Part shown: positions 43,301-52,666 of the stretch, piece after piece
Layout of the letters: every line of letters begins with the position of its first letter
How positions within the stretch are numbered: position 1 is the stretch's first letter
From: Strigamia acuminata
Lineage: Eukaryota; Arthropoda; Chilopoda; Geophilomorpha; Linotaeniidae
Direction of reading: 5' to 3'
NCBI GenBank assembly: GCA_949358305.1
Contig: OX442322.1
Coordinates: 5,642,001-5,706,000, forward strand
Length of the DNA stretch: 64,000 nucleotides
Notes under the pieces: generated by a model
Told to the model about the DNA's origin: nothing
Databases searched by the model: none
What the model saw: only the letters and a program-made list of their open reading frames with translations
Program-made: the position numbers and the translations under genes

Positions 43301-44354
43301 TATACTTGTAATTATGGACGTAGCGACCCGTTGGCCCGAGTTGTACGCCCTCGCGAAGCCCTCGGCGGAAAATATCGCCGAGTGTCTTTACGACGTGGCA
43401 TTGCGATTTGGGTTTCCTCGGAAACTCATTTCCGATAACGGGCCCCAATTCAGGTCCAAAATATACAAGGAGTTCTGCAAGAAATTTAAGATGGAGATTT
43501 CAAACACCTCCACTTATAATCCTCAAACGAACCCCGTGGAAAGGCTAAACAAAGACGTGAAATACGCTTTGACGGTGTTCACCGACGTACACAATCGGTG
43601 GGATGAGTATCTACGTGAGATAGCGTTCAGCATTCGCTCCACCGTATCACGAACACGCGACTTCTCACCGGCGTTTCTTAATTTCGCCCGCGAACTAAGA
43701 ATGCCATGGGACCCACGAGTTGCGGAAGCAGTGAATGTACTGGACCCCGCCAACCCACACGAGTACGTATGTCGTTTGGAACAGACAATTTCCGACACAT
43801 ATCAGCACCTCATGACTCACATCTTTGACCTACGGGAAAGAGTCGCAGAAAAAGAAGGAGATTTAGATTTTACGAATTTCAAGGTCAACGACCTGGTGTG
43901 GAAGGAAACACACATATTATCGAATGCTGCGAGGGGCATTGCCGCGGGTCTGGCCGACAAAAGGGACGGACCCTATGTAATTGTGGCAGAACACGGCGGC
44001 AACGCCTACCAATTGCGCAGATTAACAGATAATAAAAATTTCCAGTCGATCAACGGCCGAGAATTAAAACCATATCTACCAGAATTTCGCCAAGAAATAT
44101 GGCTGGAAGGTCAGACACACAGCGGCCAAGGTGGCACAGTGGTTGACACATTCCAAAATAACAACGAAATCGGCGAAGGAGCAGACGAAGATGACGAATT
44201 TTTCGACGCCGAATCCCAACCCGCAGAGGCTCCCGATCAAGCGGAGCAAACAGTCTCGGAGAGGGAGGAAGCAGAAGAAAATACTTCTGAAAAAGAAAAA
44301 ACAAAATTAAAAGAAGTAAACAATACCGCAACATCGGAGATGAGCGACCTGTAG
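40314..44354 (+). CDS. pol: Gypsy D Pol polyprotein, C-terminus replaced by copia insertion
   Basis: The pol frame is open from 40257; the first ATG is 40491. Motifs: protease LLDSGADRSFI; RT (LCIDYRPLNAIT, TTMDLSKGYWQ, MPFGLVNAPSTF, YLDDIIIASD); RNase H (HTDASRVGLGAALL); integrase finger (HPLASHAG...CSRC), core (DLMGPKPTTSN, SDNGPQFRS, NPVERLNKD); GPY/F module (KRDGPYVIV). It closely parallels A. Copia C entered at CGACC (44345-44349), so the frame now ends with one foreign codon and TAG. The lost 33 codons lie at 51505-51606. They follow the integrase modules, so catalysis may be spared. Confidence 0.95.
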   Translation: MPSAGVVEEIESTSSAKAEEITRKKKFHTGPAGHAILDAQVKDRAQSAPEKEGKVILRGMQVRTEAKTDDSWAELPFDLEVVPQKLRVFHCNVSKSHCETLCMLPVTIENQKLLGLLDSGADRSFISEDLVESLDIEDKMMKVNENVELLTANGYVKPRGVIKITIDWRGGNLSHPFLVLPSHDKVFLLGIDIMAKLKIQPNPITRSWNWISPEGERPIPVVPQKLLDEAQEKEEYERGLRKFVQDYDFVAFALELQRSNMVDTLVEEAALQVNEASLLRRILRKHERILTKTPGRTTEAVHEIELTTDKPIRVPYKGMNPQKRDIVTQMCQDMLDKGIVTEALGEYAMRIVLVMRPGSEPRLCIDYRPLNAITVIDPIQMPSIEAILRELAPFNWVTTMDLSKGYWQVELRPEDKLKTAFYSPIGRLMFNVMPFGLVNAPSTFQKLIESVLGDMLHDFVWAYLDDIIIASDTFEEHIEHIDRVVSRLAKAGLHVHPGKSKFCRKELAFLGYRIGVEGIAIDPEKVRAINGFPAPEDIKGVQRFMGMINFFGRLLPNLAEVAAPVTDLLRTDREFAWTAECEAAFNAIKQMLADVDKMPLPDLNRPFVLHTDASRVGLGAALLQKHTYNGVEQEVPCMFISRKIQGAEKNYTATELECLAVIWAVRKFRDYLEYTNFEVQTDHQALSWLMKLKEPSGRLARWQLELMACDITITYRPGKFNQVADALSRAPASDPHGPDDDGEDDSRLLYCPTPRRIWRLRKANELPVMEPADRTFCGFWTRTYQPAGATDAKTEAAPPVVQEAPKTLLRAFTATIEKKTQYAPPTRLEFIEHQATDAKCQIMTRFLEKGEYPVDMTNPHRRKQFAKEATSYLIDDGLLLKYHPTFQDDLSGAGNAIKVVVPVSLHTRLLWLMHGHPLASHAGIARTLYRVKQIFFWPGARQKITKFIRHCSRCQACRPRDKVARNTMSLGPYAPFDCWSVDLMGPKPTTSNRNMYILVIMDVATRWPELYALAKPSAENIAECLYDVALRFGFPRKLISDNGPQFRSKIYKEFCKKFKMEISNTSTYNPQTNPVERLNKDVKYALTVFTDVHNRWDEYLREIAFSIRSTVSRTRDFSPAFLNFARELRMPWDPRVAEAVNVLDPANPHEYVCRLEQTISDTYQHLMTHIFDLRERVAEKEGDLDFTNFKVNDLVWKETHILSNAARGIAAGLADKRDGPYVIVAEHGGNAYQLRRLTDNKNFQSINGRELKPYLPEFRQEIWLEGQTHSGQGGTVVDTFQNNNEIGEGADEDDEFFDAESQPAEAPDQAEQTVSEREEAEENTSEKEKTKLKEVNNTATSEMSDL

Positions 44355-44922
44355 CAGAGGACGAAAAACTAGCACGAATTATCGTGCAAGCAAAGGCGAA
44401 ACGGCGAGACACGAAACGGTAATGGCGGCGACCGACCCGGGCGCGCGTTACCGTAACTGGCGGCGACGTCTGCACGACGCGCACAAATACGGCGATAGAA
44501 AACGCCGTGACAACTGTTTGCACTTATAGTAGGCGTGCAAAGAGACTAAATACTTAAAATAATATAAAAGTTTACTTGGGAAATCATAACTTACACATTG
44601 AATCCATCTCTGGATGAGAAATACAATTGCGACCGTGTGTCGCCATGTTGGAAAAACAAGTAAACAAGTGTACGCCAACTAGTGGCGGAATAACACATTA
44701 CTAGTATCAAATATGATAAAGGATGCATTGTGCTCAATGCTAAACAATAAATAAGCAAGTGCATTATGCCAAAGGCACAACTAGATAATAAAACCCCGCA
44801 AAACGTGACTAAATGAAAGAATACATCGAGACATAATAATTAGATGGTCAAATATCTGAAGATATAAATGGACAATAATATCATAACCCATATTATAGCA
44901 AATAGTGCATTGCACACCAACA
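44350..44922 (-). repeat. 3' LTR of copia C
   Basis: 573 bp, TGTAGCAGAGG...CACACCAACA on the plus strand, identical to 50928-51500. GCCATGTTGG at 44642-44651. Confidence 0.97.
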
Positions 44923-45166
44923 AATCCCCCCATGCTATAAAATGGGTTTTACAAATCAATGAATAAATAAAACAGAACACGGGACTTTCGGTGTCTGGTA
45001 AGAAAGGTAAACAATAAATTTCGGAATTATCGTGTCGGGTACTTTCGTTTACATCACTTAACTAAGCTCATAATTCCCAATCTAACTACACGATAAAACC
45101 TCGAATCCGGTGAAAATAAATAAGGAATGTCCAAAACTACGATTGGAAAACAAAAGTCATAATCGG

Positions 45167-48100
45167 TTACTGGCAGAAGATTCCCGAAGTGAGCTTCCGA
45201 AGTCGATCAGATGGTAGCCATTTGGTGAAAATGTCCGCTACGTTATCATCACCCGGGATTTTCCGTAATTCGAATACTTTTGCCACATACCACTCCCGCA
45301 ACCAGTGATACTTCACACGAATGTGCTTGGTCTTCGCGTTTTCCACGTCGTTGGAGGTGAACTGGATGGACGCCAGCGCATCCGAATAGACGATGGGACG
45401 GGAAATGCGGTTCAAATGCGGGAGTTGCGAAAAGACGTGATCAAGCCAGTAGAGTTCCTTTACGCACTCGACGAGGGCGATGAACTCCGCTTCCATCGTC
45501 GAGCACGCAACCGAAGACTGTTTCTTACACGACCAACCGATGGGGACGTTTCCGATGTACGTGATGAATCCCCCGAAGCTGAGCGATGTTTCGGTGTCGG
45601 AGGCCCAAGAAGCGTCGGTAAATGCCCATAATTGGCTTGTCGTGCATCCGGACAATTCAATTGCCAAATCAGCCGTATTCGCGACGTATCGAAGAACTTG
45701 GAGGAGTGCGCGAATGTGGGTCTTGTTGAAACAATTGTTATACTGAGATAACGCGATGACGGAATAGAGAATGTCCGGACGGGTTCGAGAGGCGAGGAAT
45801 AGAAGTGATCCAATTAATGACCGATATGGGAAGTCGGAGAGATGTTCAGTGGATCCCTTCTTTAACGTCGTTCCAGGTGTAACGGGGACCTTGATCATTC
45901 TATCGGCAGCAACCTCGAACTTCTTGATGATTTTGTCGATATAAGATCGCTGAATGATGAACACCCTCCCCGCGGTTCTTATAAATTCGACACCAAGCAA
46001 TCTGGAGATGGGTCCGAGGTTGACGATTTCGAATTTCGATGATATCAGCCGAATGATCCGATCCAAGATGCCGTCTGTCGAGTAGAATAGAACGATGTCG
46101 TCCACGTAGACCAGCATCACGGCCGATGTCCCGAATATATAAACGCAGTTACACGCTGGAAGTTTTCGAAATCCGAGTCCTCGCAGAGTTTCATCTAACT
46201 TCTCATACCACTGACGGCCAGATTGGTGGAGACCGTACAGTGATTTAATGAGGAGCCAGACGTTATCGGGGTTCGAACAATGAGCGCCGGCCGGAATCCG
46301 CATGTAAACTCGATGCTCCAATTCCCCGTAAAGATACGCGCACTTTACATCCAAGTGCGCGTCTTTCCACCCTTGCAGAATGACGAGTAGACAGAAGAAG
46401 AATCGGATGAGAACGAAGTTTACAACCGGGCTGAAGACCTCGTCGTAGTCCACGCCGAGAGTCTGCCGAAAGCCTTGCGCGACTAATCGGGCGCGATAAC
46501 GTGTAATTTGTCCGGAAGTGTCGGTTTTTAATTTGAACAACCATTTGCAACCGAGGATTGTCGTGTTCGGAGGCTTCGGAACTTCTTGGTAAACCTCGCG
46601 TTTCTTGAAGGTTCCCAATTCTTCGTCGATAGCTTCCTGCCACTTAGGGGCATCCGGGAACTTGACAGCCTCTGCGTACGACCCTGGTTCTCGACGGCAA
46701 AAATGGGCTCGAGGACGGAGTGCCGGCGTGACGGGTAATTGATGCTCGATGTTTCCGAAGTAGAATAGATCATCATCGTAAAGAATTCCCTCTTTATCGC
46801 AATACTTTTGGATATCAGGTTTGGAGCGTAAGCGAACACCGGGCTTCGGAAAATAATAAACATCGATCTTGATCTGGCCTGGGACTTGGTCTTTGCGGAG
46901 ATGTTCTTCTCTTCGCCAGTTGCTGAAAGGGTTATTCCCACCCACAGAGCGCCATTTATAAGATGTGGCGCCCGTTTCAACAAGAATGGGCTGCTCTGCA
47001 GTACGAGTCGGTGCGGAGCCCCTCCTGGCGGTCACGAGCCTTGTTGGAGATCCCGGTGGCGTATTGGTCGGAGTGCCAGTCGGTGTAGTGCCAGTCGAAG
47101 TATCTGGACGCAATGTCGGTAATATTAAATCGGCCATTACATCGATTGGTGGCATCGCTTGCGCACCCAATACCGGAGATTGTCGACCAGATGGAGGCGA
47201 TTGGATACCCGGTGGTGGAGTGCGCGGAGGCGCGGAATCGTCGGAGTCATAATCTGACGAGTCTGGATCGTCTGAGTCAGGACCTGTCGACCATGTCGAA
47301 TATTGGATCGTGTCGTCGAATTTGACATGAGTCGGTGGCGTAGGAGATGCACGAGGTCCGGGTTGGAAAGACTCTTCGAACGTCGGTTGGGAAGGGCGCT
47401 GAGAGCGACGATACGATTGTCGTTCGTCAATCTTCACGTGGATCGACTCCACGACTTTGTTGTCGACGGGGTTCCAAACTCGATATCCTCGAGTTCCCAC
47501 CGCGTAGCCGACCAAAAATCCTTCCCAAGCGCGAGGCGCCAACTTGTTGCGTCCCGGAGCGGTGTAATGGACCCAACACTTCGATCCGAGTCGACGCAAA
47601 TGACGAACAGAAAGAGCACGTTGCCGCCATAGAATATACGGCACTTCGTTCTTAATGCGGGAATGTGGGCAGCGGTTCTTGATGTAGGAAAATGAAACGG
47701 CAATTTCCGCCCACAATTCTTCGGGAAGTTTCGTCTCATCTAACGTCGCCCGCATGAAGTCGGCCATCGTCCTGTTAATGCGTTCGGCCGTGCCGTTCAT
47801 CTGGGGGCTCGCCGGATTCGTGCGTTGTCCCTGAATTCCACTTTTACGTAGATAATCCATAAACTCGTTCGACATAAACTCCCCGCCTTGATCAGTTCGA
47901 ATGGCTTTAACTCGCGTGTCTGCGACGCGTTCGATGCGAGAAACAAAATCCTTAAAACATTCGAAAGTCTGAGATTTTTGAGCCAGCGGGAACATCCACG
48001 TGTAACGCGTTGCGTCGTCGATTATGGTGAAAATGTAACGAGCACCGCCAAAAGAGTTGACTGGATGTGGTCCCCAAAGATCCATGTGGAGAAGGTCCAA

Positions 48101-49954
48101 CGCTTTTGACGTCATCGGGTGTCCGTCGGGCTTGTGTGATGCCCTGGTCGATTTGGCCACCCTGCAGTGATTGCAGGTTAACTCCTTAGTGACCTCACTA
48201 GGTTCGATGCCATAAACCTGTTCATTTGCTGCTAAGAGCTTCATTGCATTCGTGTGCAAGTGGCCAAGTCGACTGTGCCATATGCCGGTCGCGTCCTTTC
48301 TCGCAGTTGAAGCTGCGACCCTCTTCTCATTGACTTTAGGAGGAGGTACTTTCAAGGACGGGATTGTCTGTAATACTTCGGCAAAGGTTTGTGAAGGGGA
48401 AGGAGCGGTATTGGCTTGGATAGGTGGATTCGGGACAAGTGTTGGAACGGGAGGAGATTTCGGAACAGGAAGTGTTTGGGTCTCCTGAGTCAATGGGGGA
48501 AATTCCAACCGGAAATCCGACAATTCGCGTTCCTTCGGCTTCTTTCTAGGTTTGGGAACCTTTACAAAATCTTCCTCAACGGTTACTAATGTCTGTACTG
48601 GAGGTAAAGATTGCGAAGTCGAAATCACATTTGTCGCAGAAGTCATCGGTGGAGATAAGCCATCCACGTAGTAAAGTCCACCCTTCTCTTTGGCACGTAG
48701 AACAGAATGTTGGATGTCAGATTTGAAAACATTTACTTCGCCTTTGTAAACGTGGATATGGAATTCGTTTTTATCGATTTTTGACACCGAAATTAGATTA
48801 GCTTCGAAATTCGGCGCGTAGAATACATCTCGGAGATTCACTACACAAAGGCATCCGTCAATGTTCGTTTGGATTTGAACCGTTCCTTTCCCAGTCACTT
48901 GCGAGGTGCCTTGGCCAAGTTCAACATCGAATGGCACAACCTTCACGAAATCCGTAAACCATGACGCGACGTGAGAAATGTGATCTGTCGCGCCACAATC
49001 GACAATCCATTCGTGGCTCTGCATAAAATGAGCAGCAGGCATCTCGGTGATTTGTGGCGGTGCGTTTACAAAGAAGTTAGCATCACGCCTAGCTTGGGAA
49101 CTGCCCCTGGGACGGCCATCATTGGATTTGTTGGACTTGTTCTTTCCCCGGTTGCGACTTTTGCTTCTCGAAGGGCGTTGGAGTGACGCAGAAGGATTGG
49201 AATTTCTACTTCTTCGAGGTTCGGGGCACTTATTCGCGTAATGTCCCATTTGGTCGCAGTTAAAACACTTTATCGAGGAAAGCGGTCGGTTCCGGGAGCG
49301 AGAGCGAGTTTGATCCGTCGCGTAAGCCTGTGAAGATGTCGAGGTGTGATCACGAGACGTATACCCTCCTTGTCTCATATACTCCGAAAGGAGTTGTTCG
49401 GACACGGTTTGGGGTTTGAACTTGTCGTCTTCCCAATGGTAAATCGAGAAGGAGACCTGCGAGTACTCGGGGGGGAGTAAATCAAGGTACTGGTACGCGT
49501 GATGGTCCTCTGACGTCTTCTCGCCAATGTCTTTCAATTTCTGGACGTGGTGATCCACACGTCCCAGAAAATCGGCCATCTCCTCCCCCTTTTCCAATCG
49601 CAGTCCGAGGAATTCACGCCGTAAAGCCGCTTTTCTGGCACGGGAGCTGGGTGCGTAGATTTTGGCCAGCGTATCCCACGCCTCTTTAGGCGTATTGCAG
49701 TTGTCCAGCGCTGATTTCTTCGGCTCGGAAACAAAACCATAAATCAGGCCGAGCGCTTTATCCTTCCGGCGTTTGTGTTTCTTGAGTTCCTTCGGATCGG
49801 CAGTCTTTTTAATTTCCTCCTCGTCCTCTTCGGTGACGTGATGCCATAACGATTCGGATTTTAAAAGCATTTTCATGCTGCGCGCCCACATCTCGTAGTT
49901 TCCTACGGCAAGTATGGGCACGCGCGTCATCGAGAGTTCGGAGGACTTCTGCAT
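45167..49954 (-). CDS. Copia C Gag-PR-INT-RT-RNaseH polyprotein
   Basis: 1595 residues, no stop or frameshift. Gag (to about 290) with CCHC knuckle CFNCDQMGHYANKC and a basic RS/KS-rich stretch; protease VDCGATDHISHV near 318; GAG-preintegrase (IWHSRLGHLHTNAMKLLAAN, CNHC); integrase core (MDLWGPHP, IRTDQGGEF, TAERINRTM); a proline-rich linker; RT (ARLVAQGFRQTLGVDYDEVF, LDVKCAYLYGELE, YVDDIVLFYS); RNase H (FTDASWASD, STMEAEFIALVE, KHIRVKYHWLREW). Domain order PR-INT-RT-RH is the copia order. Start at 49954 fits the family; the ATG is preceded by a leader of about 950 nt. Confidence 0.97.
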   Translation of the reverse strand: MQKSSELSMTRVPILAVGNYEMWARSMKMLLKSESLWHHVTEEDEEEIKKTADPKELKKHKRRKDKALGLIYGFVSEPKKSALDNCNTPKEAWDTLAKIYAPSSRARKAALRREFLGLRLEKGEEMADFLGRVDHHVQKLKDIGEKTSEDHHAYQYLDLLPPEYSQVSFSIYHWEDDKFKPQTVSEQLLSEYMRQGGYTSRDHTSTSSQAYATDQTRSRSRNRPLSSIKCFNCDQMGHYANKCPEPRRSRNSNPSASLQRPSRSKSRNRGKNKSNKSNDGRPRGSSQARRDANFFVNAPPQITEMPAAHFMQSHEWIVDCGATDHISHVASWFTDFVKVVPFDVELGQGTSQVTGKGTVQIQTNIDGCLCVVNLRDVFYAPNFEANLISVSKIDKNEFHIHVYKGEVNVFKSDIQHSVLRAKEKGGLYYVDGLSPPMTSATNVISTSQSLPPVQTLVTVEEDFVKVPKPRKKPKERELSDFRLEFPPLTQETQTLPVPKSPPVPTLVPNPPIQANTAPSPSQTFAEVLQTIPSLKVPPPKVNEKRVAASTARKDATGIWHSRLGHLHTNAMKLLAANEQVYGIEPSEVTKELTCNHCRVAKSTRASHKPDGHPMTSKALDLLHMDLWGPHPVNSFGGARYIFTIIDDATRYTWMFPLAQKSQTFECFKDFVSRIERVADTRVKAIRTDQGGEFMSNEFMDYLRKSGIQGQRTNPASPQMNGTAERINRTMADFMRATLDETKLPEELWAEIAVSFSYIKNRCPHSRIKNEVPYILWRQRALSVRHLRRLGSKCWVHYTAPGRNKLAPRAWEGFLVGYAVGTRGYRVWNPVDNKVVESIHVKIDERQSYRRSQRPSQPTFEESFQPGPRASPTPPTHVKFDDTIQYSTWSTGPDSDDPDSSDYDSDDSAPPRTPPPGIQSPPSGRQSPVLGAQAMPPIDVMADLILPTLRPDTSTGTTPTGTPTNTPPGSPTRLVTARRGSAPTRTAEQPILVETGATSYKWRSVGGNNPFSNWRREEHLRKDQVPGQIKIDVYYFPKPGVRLRSKPDIQKYCDKEGILYDDDLFYFGNIEHQLPVTPALRPRAHFCRREPGSYAEAVKFPDAPKWQEAIDEELGTFKKREVYQEVPKPPNTTILGCKWLFKLKTDTSGQITRYRARLVAQGFRQTLGVDYDEVFSPVVNFVLIRFFFCLLVILQGWKDAHLDVKCAYLYGELEHRVYMRIPAGAHCSNPDNVWLLIKSLYGLHQSGRQWYEKLDETLRGLGFRKLPACNCVYIFGTSAVMLVYVDDIVLFYSTDGILDRIIRLISSKFEIVNLGPISRLLGVEFIRTAGRVFIIQRSYIDKIIKKFEVAADRMIKVPVTPGTTLKKGSTEHLSDFPYRSLIGSLLFLASRTRPDILYSVIALSQYNNCFNKTHIRALLQVLRYVANTADLAIELSGCTTSQLWAFTDASWASDTETSLSFGGFITYIGNVPIGWSCKKQSSVACSTMEAEFIALVECVKELYWLDHVFSQLPHLNRISRPIVYSDALASIQFTSNDVENAKTKHIRVKYHWLREWYVAKVFELRKIPGDDNVADIFTKWLPSDRLRKLTSGIFCQ

Positions 49955-50907
49955 GATCGGTGTCCAAACACAAACGTGAAAAATATCGTGGCTTTAGAAG
50001 TGGTACGGGCAATCGTATTTCGATGAGCGGAGCACTGATTCGAAGCACACACTTATCGTCGCACAAATCACTCGAAGCACTGTCAAAGCGGAAACCACGA
50101 CGGGGAGGCAATGCTACAATTGCCTTGATAACCTGTGCTGAGTATCCCCCTAACGCCCTTTGCAAACCGCCTAGGGCCTCGGAAACGTTAGGTGGCGCAG
50201 GGATAGCCTCAACACAGAATACAAATTTCACGAGCCCGACTGGACTAAGGGTGAAATCGATACTAAGGGACCCTCTCCAAAAATGGGGACTTAAAAATAA
50301 CAATATAATAACGAAATCTGAAAAGCAATAGGAAGGCGAAATTGATGAATCTGTTGCGGTGCTCGTCGCAACACGCAACCACGCGTAGAAAACGCGGAAA
50401 TTGATCAAAAATCGTCGAATTGCTAAATCGTCGATACTGTACGCACACCGGGGTGCAATACAGCGGGTTGAACCCGTTTCTGGTTGATAACGTCGCTCGG
50501 ACGTTGTCGAATCGCTGAAAATCTGAAAAAGACAAAATAAATTCGGAAAACTCGCGAAACCCGCGTAAATTTCCCGGTTAACGACGAAAATAATCACACT
50601 TGATGTGTGAAAACGTTGCTGCACGTTCAAAACCGTCGTCAAACTCTTTAAATCGTCGAAATCTGCAAATAAATAAAAGAAAACCCGGAAAATCTGCGAA
50701 ACCCGCACAAATTTCCGATTAATAACACAAATAAATGCACTTCGTGCGCAAAAACGTCGATCCTCGTGGGAAAACGTCGTTGGCAGCTTGAAAATCGTCG
50801 TCGTAAATCGCCGAGACCTGAAAAATAGGAATTTTCGCCGAAAAAACGCGAAATTCGCGAAATTTGGCGATAAATTAGCGCAGTTTGGCGTGCACAGTTG
50901 GAAAGCC
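49955..50907 (-). other. Leader of copia C with hairpin units and conserved double stem
   Basis: Gag-proximal: outer stem 50133-50142 with 50208-50217 and inner stem 50149-50155 with 50186-50192, shared with H. LTR-proximal (about 50440-50800): repeated units with a short hairpin next to AAAACG on the plus strand (CACACTTGATGTGTG; GCACTTCGTGC; CGGGTTGAACCCG). A 430-codon open frame (51101-49809, minus) crosses LTR, leader and gag start; I do not call it a gene. Confidence 0.7.
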
Positions 50908-50925
50908 AACCATCCTCTGCTTCCA
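50908..50925 (-). promoter_or_regulatory. PBS of copia C, initiator tRNA-Met 3' end
   Basis: TGGAAGCAGAGGATGGTT on the minus strand, 2 nt inside the LTR; one mismatch to the site of H (TGGTAGCAG). Confidence 0.75.
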
Positions 50926-50927
50926 AC

Positions 50928-51500
50928 TGTAGCAGAGGACGAAAAACTAGCACGAATTATCGTGCAAGCAAAGGCGAAACGGCGAGACACGAAACGGTAA
51001 TGGCGGCGACCGACCCGGGCGCGCGTTACCGTAACTGGCGGCGACGTCTGCACGACGCGCACAAATACGGCGATAGAAAACGCCGTGACAACTGTTTGCA
51101 CTTATAGTAGGCGTGCAAAGAGACTAAATACTTAAAATAATATAAAAGTTTACTTGGGAAATCATAACTTACACATTGAATCCATCTCTGGATGAGAAAT
51201 ACAATTGCGACCGTGTGTCGCCATGTTGGAAAAACAAGTAAACAAGTGTACGCCAACTAGTGGCGGAATAACACATTACTAGTATCAAATATGATAAAGG
51301 ATGCATTGTGCTCAATGCTAAACAATAAATAAGCAAGTGCATTATGCCAAAGGCACAACTAGATAATAAAACCCCGCAAAACGTGACTAAATGAAAGAAT
51401 ACATCGAGACATAATAATTAGATGGTCAAATATCTGAAGATATAAATGGACAATAATATCATAACCCATATTATAGCAAATAGTGCATTGCACACCAACA
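50928..51500 (-). repeat. 5' LTR of copia C
   Basis: 573 bp, partner of 44350-44922; GCCATGTTGG at 51220-51229. Confidence 0.97.
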
Positions 51501-51504
51501 CGAC

Positions 51505-51606
51505 CAAGTGGGAGCCGATACCACTCGCGAGCAAAAACGCAACCTTCGACCACGAAAATCGAAGAATCCGTTCATCCAAGACGGAAAAATCACCGGGAGA
51601 AACTAG
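51505..51606 (+). pseudogene. pol: Cut-off C-terminal 33 codons of D Pol
   Basis: The original pol frame resumes after the second copy of CGACC and ends at TAG 51604-51606. The stretch is basic (arginine- and lysine-rich). Confidence 0.85.
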
Positions 51607-52006
51607 AAAGAAATAAAAAGGTCAAGACAGGTGATTGCGGCGTCGTAAAGTTGAAGAAATTCACTTACGAGAGCTGCAACGCATGTCGAGACATAAAATT
51701 CGGCTAAGTCCGAACTTCGTCATCAGTTATCACCGTCAATATCGAAAAGCGAGATTACATGACGTATCGGTCGAAACCCCGTAGCATAACATGCGCACGG
51801 CTCGATCGCACGCGTCGTCCCCGTAGCTCCACGCTCACACGGACAAATCTCGTACCGAACGAGACGCGTCCGTGACCCACAATCCTCCGCGCCGATCAGT
51901 TCCGTTTCCGATTGTTCGCTGACACGAAAAGCACGCGTTCCTGACGATTTCCCCGTGAAATCGTTTTCAGAACCTCTTTTCTCTCGAATAATTAGATTTT
52001 CTCTTG
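51607..52006 (+). other. Spacer after pol of D with splice acceptor
   Basis: Non-coding, 400 bp. ATCGTTTTCAG (AG at 51969-51970) is a good acceptor 36 nt before the ATG of the short exon. Confidence 0.55.
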
Positions 52007-52123
52007 ATGGCTGATCGACGCAACCCGAGAATTGACCCCGACGCCTCGTCCTCCAGAGACGAGAGCGAAGGATTGGTCATCGAGGCAGAGGAAGAAGATT
52101 GGGATGAGCCGGAGCAACTGCAG
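52007..52123 (+). CDS. Short 5' exon of D ORF3 (39 codons)
   Basis: ATG at 52007; 39 codons, acidic in the second half (VIEAEEEDWDEPEQLQ). It ends in CAG followed by GTAACA, a splice donor at a codon boundary. Unspliced, the frame stops two codons later (GTA ACA TAA). With the acceptor at 52665-52666 the join keeps phase 0 into ORF3. Inferred from signals only. Confidence 0.6.
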
Positions 52124-52666
52124 GTAACATAAGATCTTCCCGTAAGATCAAAAAATGTAATCCGCCGACATCCGACACCGTGTCGGATTGTGGCGCGTGA
52201 TAACTTGACTGATGAATTCTTTTTGTATTTATTTTGTTGATTTTCGGTAGAATCGGAGCTCGGGCGCGGAAACCTTTTTCGTGCTCGAAGATCTCCAATC
52301 TCCAAACCCAGACAAAGGAATTGTTTGCCAAGATGGCGTCGCTAAAAAATTAGAAAAAATTGAGAACTGAAAGTAACGTTGAAACTTCGTAATAAATTAA
52401 AATACGAGTAGAAAAGCTTAAATAAAAACAACCGATTCTCTTATATTACGCGACGTTGTTTTGAGCGGACCTCCTGAATCTAAAAAAAGGTAGCAAGAGA
52501 AAGACTGAGCTACACCAGCGGCCAACCACCGCGGACCTGCGAATAATCAGGACAGAGAGGAGCGGCCACAACCGAAAGAAATTTTGGTGCCACCGCCGAT
52601 CTCACAATTTTTATTCCAAATATTTATAAAAAGAGTATCGAAATTAAAATGTATTTAATGCTTCAG
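52124..52666 (+). other. Predicted intron in D ORF3 (543 nt)
   Basis: GT at 52124-52125 (CAG/GTAACA) and AG at 52665-52666 (AATGCTTCAG/ATC). Stops in all frames inside. CAAGATGGCG at 52329-52338. Confidence 0.55.

Larger units (their letters stand above)
44350..51500 (-). mobile_element. Copia element C, apparently intact
   Basis: 7151 bp, 573-bp LTRs identical by eye, target duplication CGACC (44345-44349 and 51501-51505), PBS, polypurine tract (TGGGGGGATTT on the minus strand, next to 44922) and one uninterrupted polyprotein. Everything needed for transposition is visible, so this is the best candidate for an active element here. It is the youngest layer: C in D in E. Confidence 0.97.
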
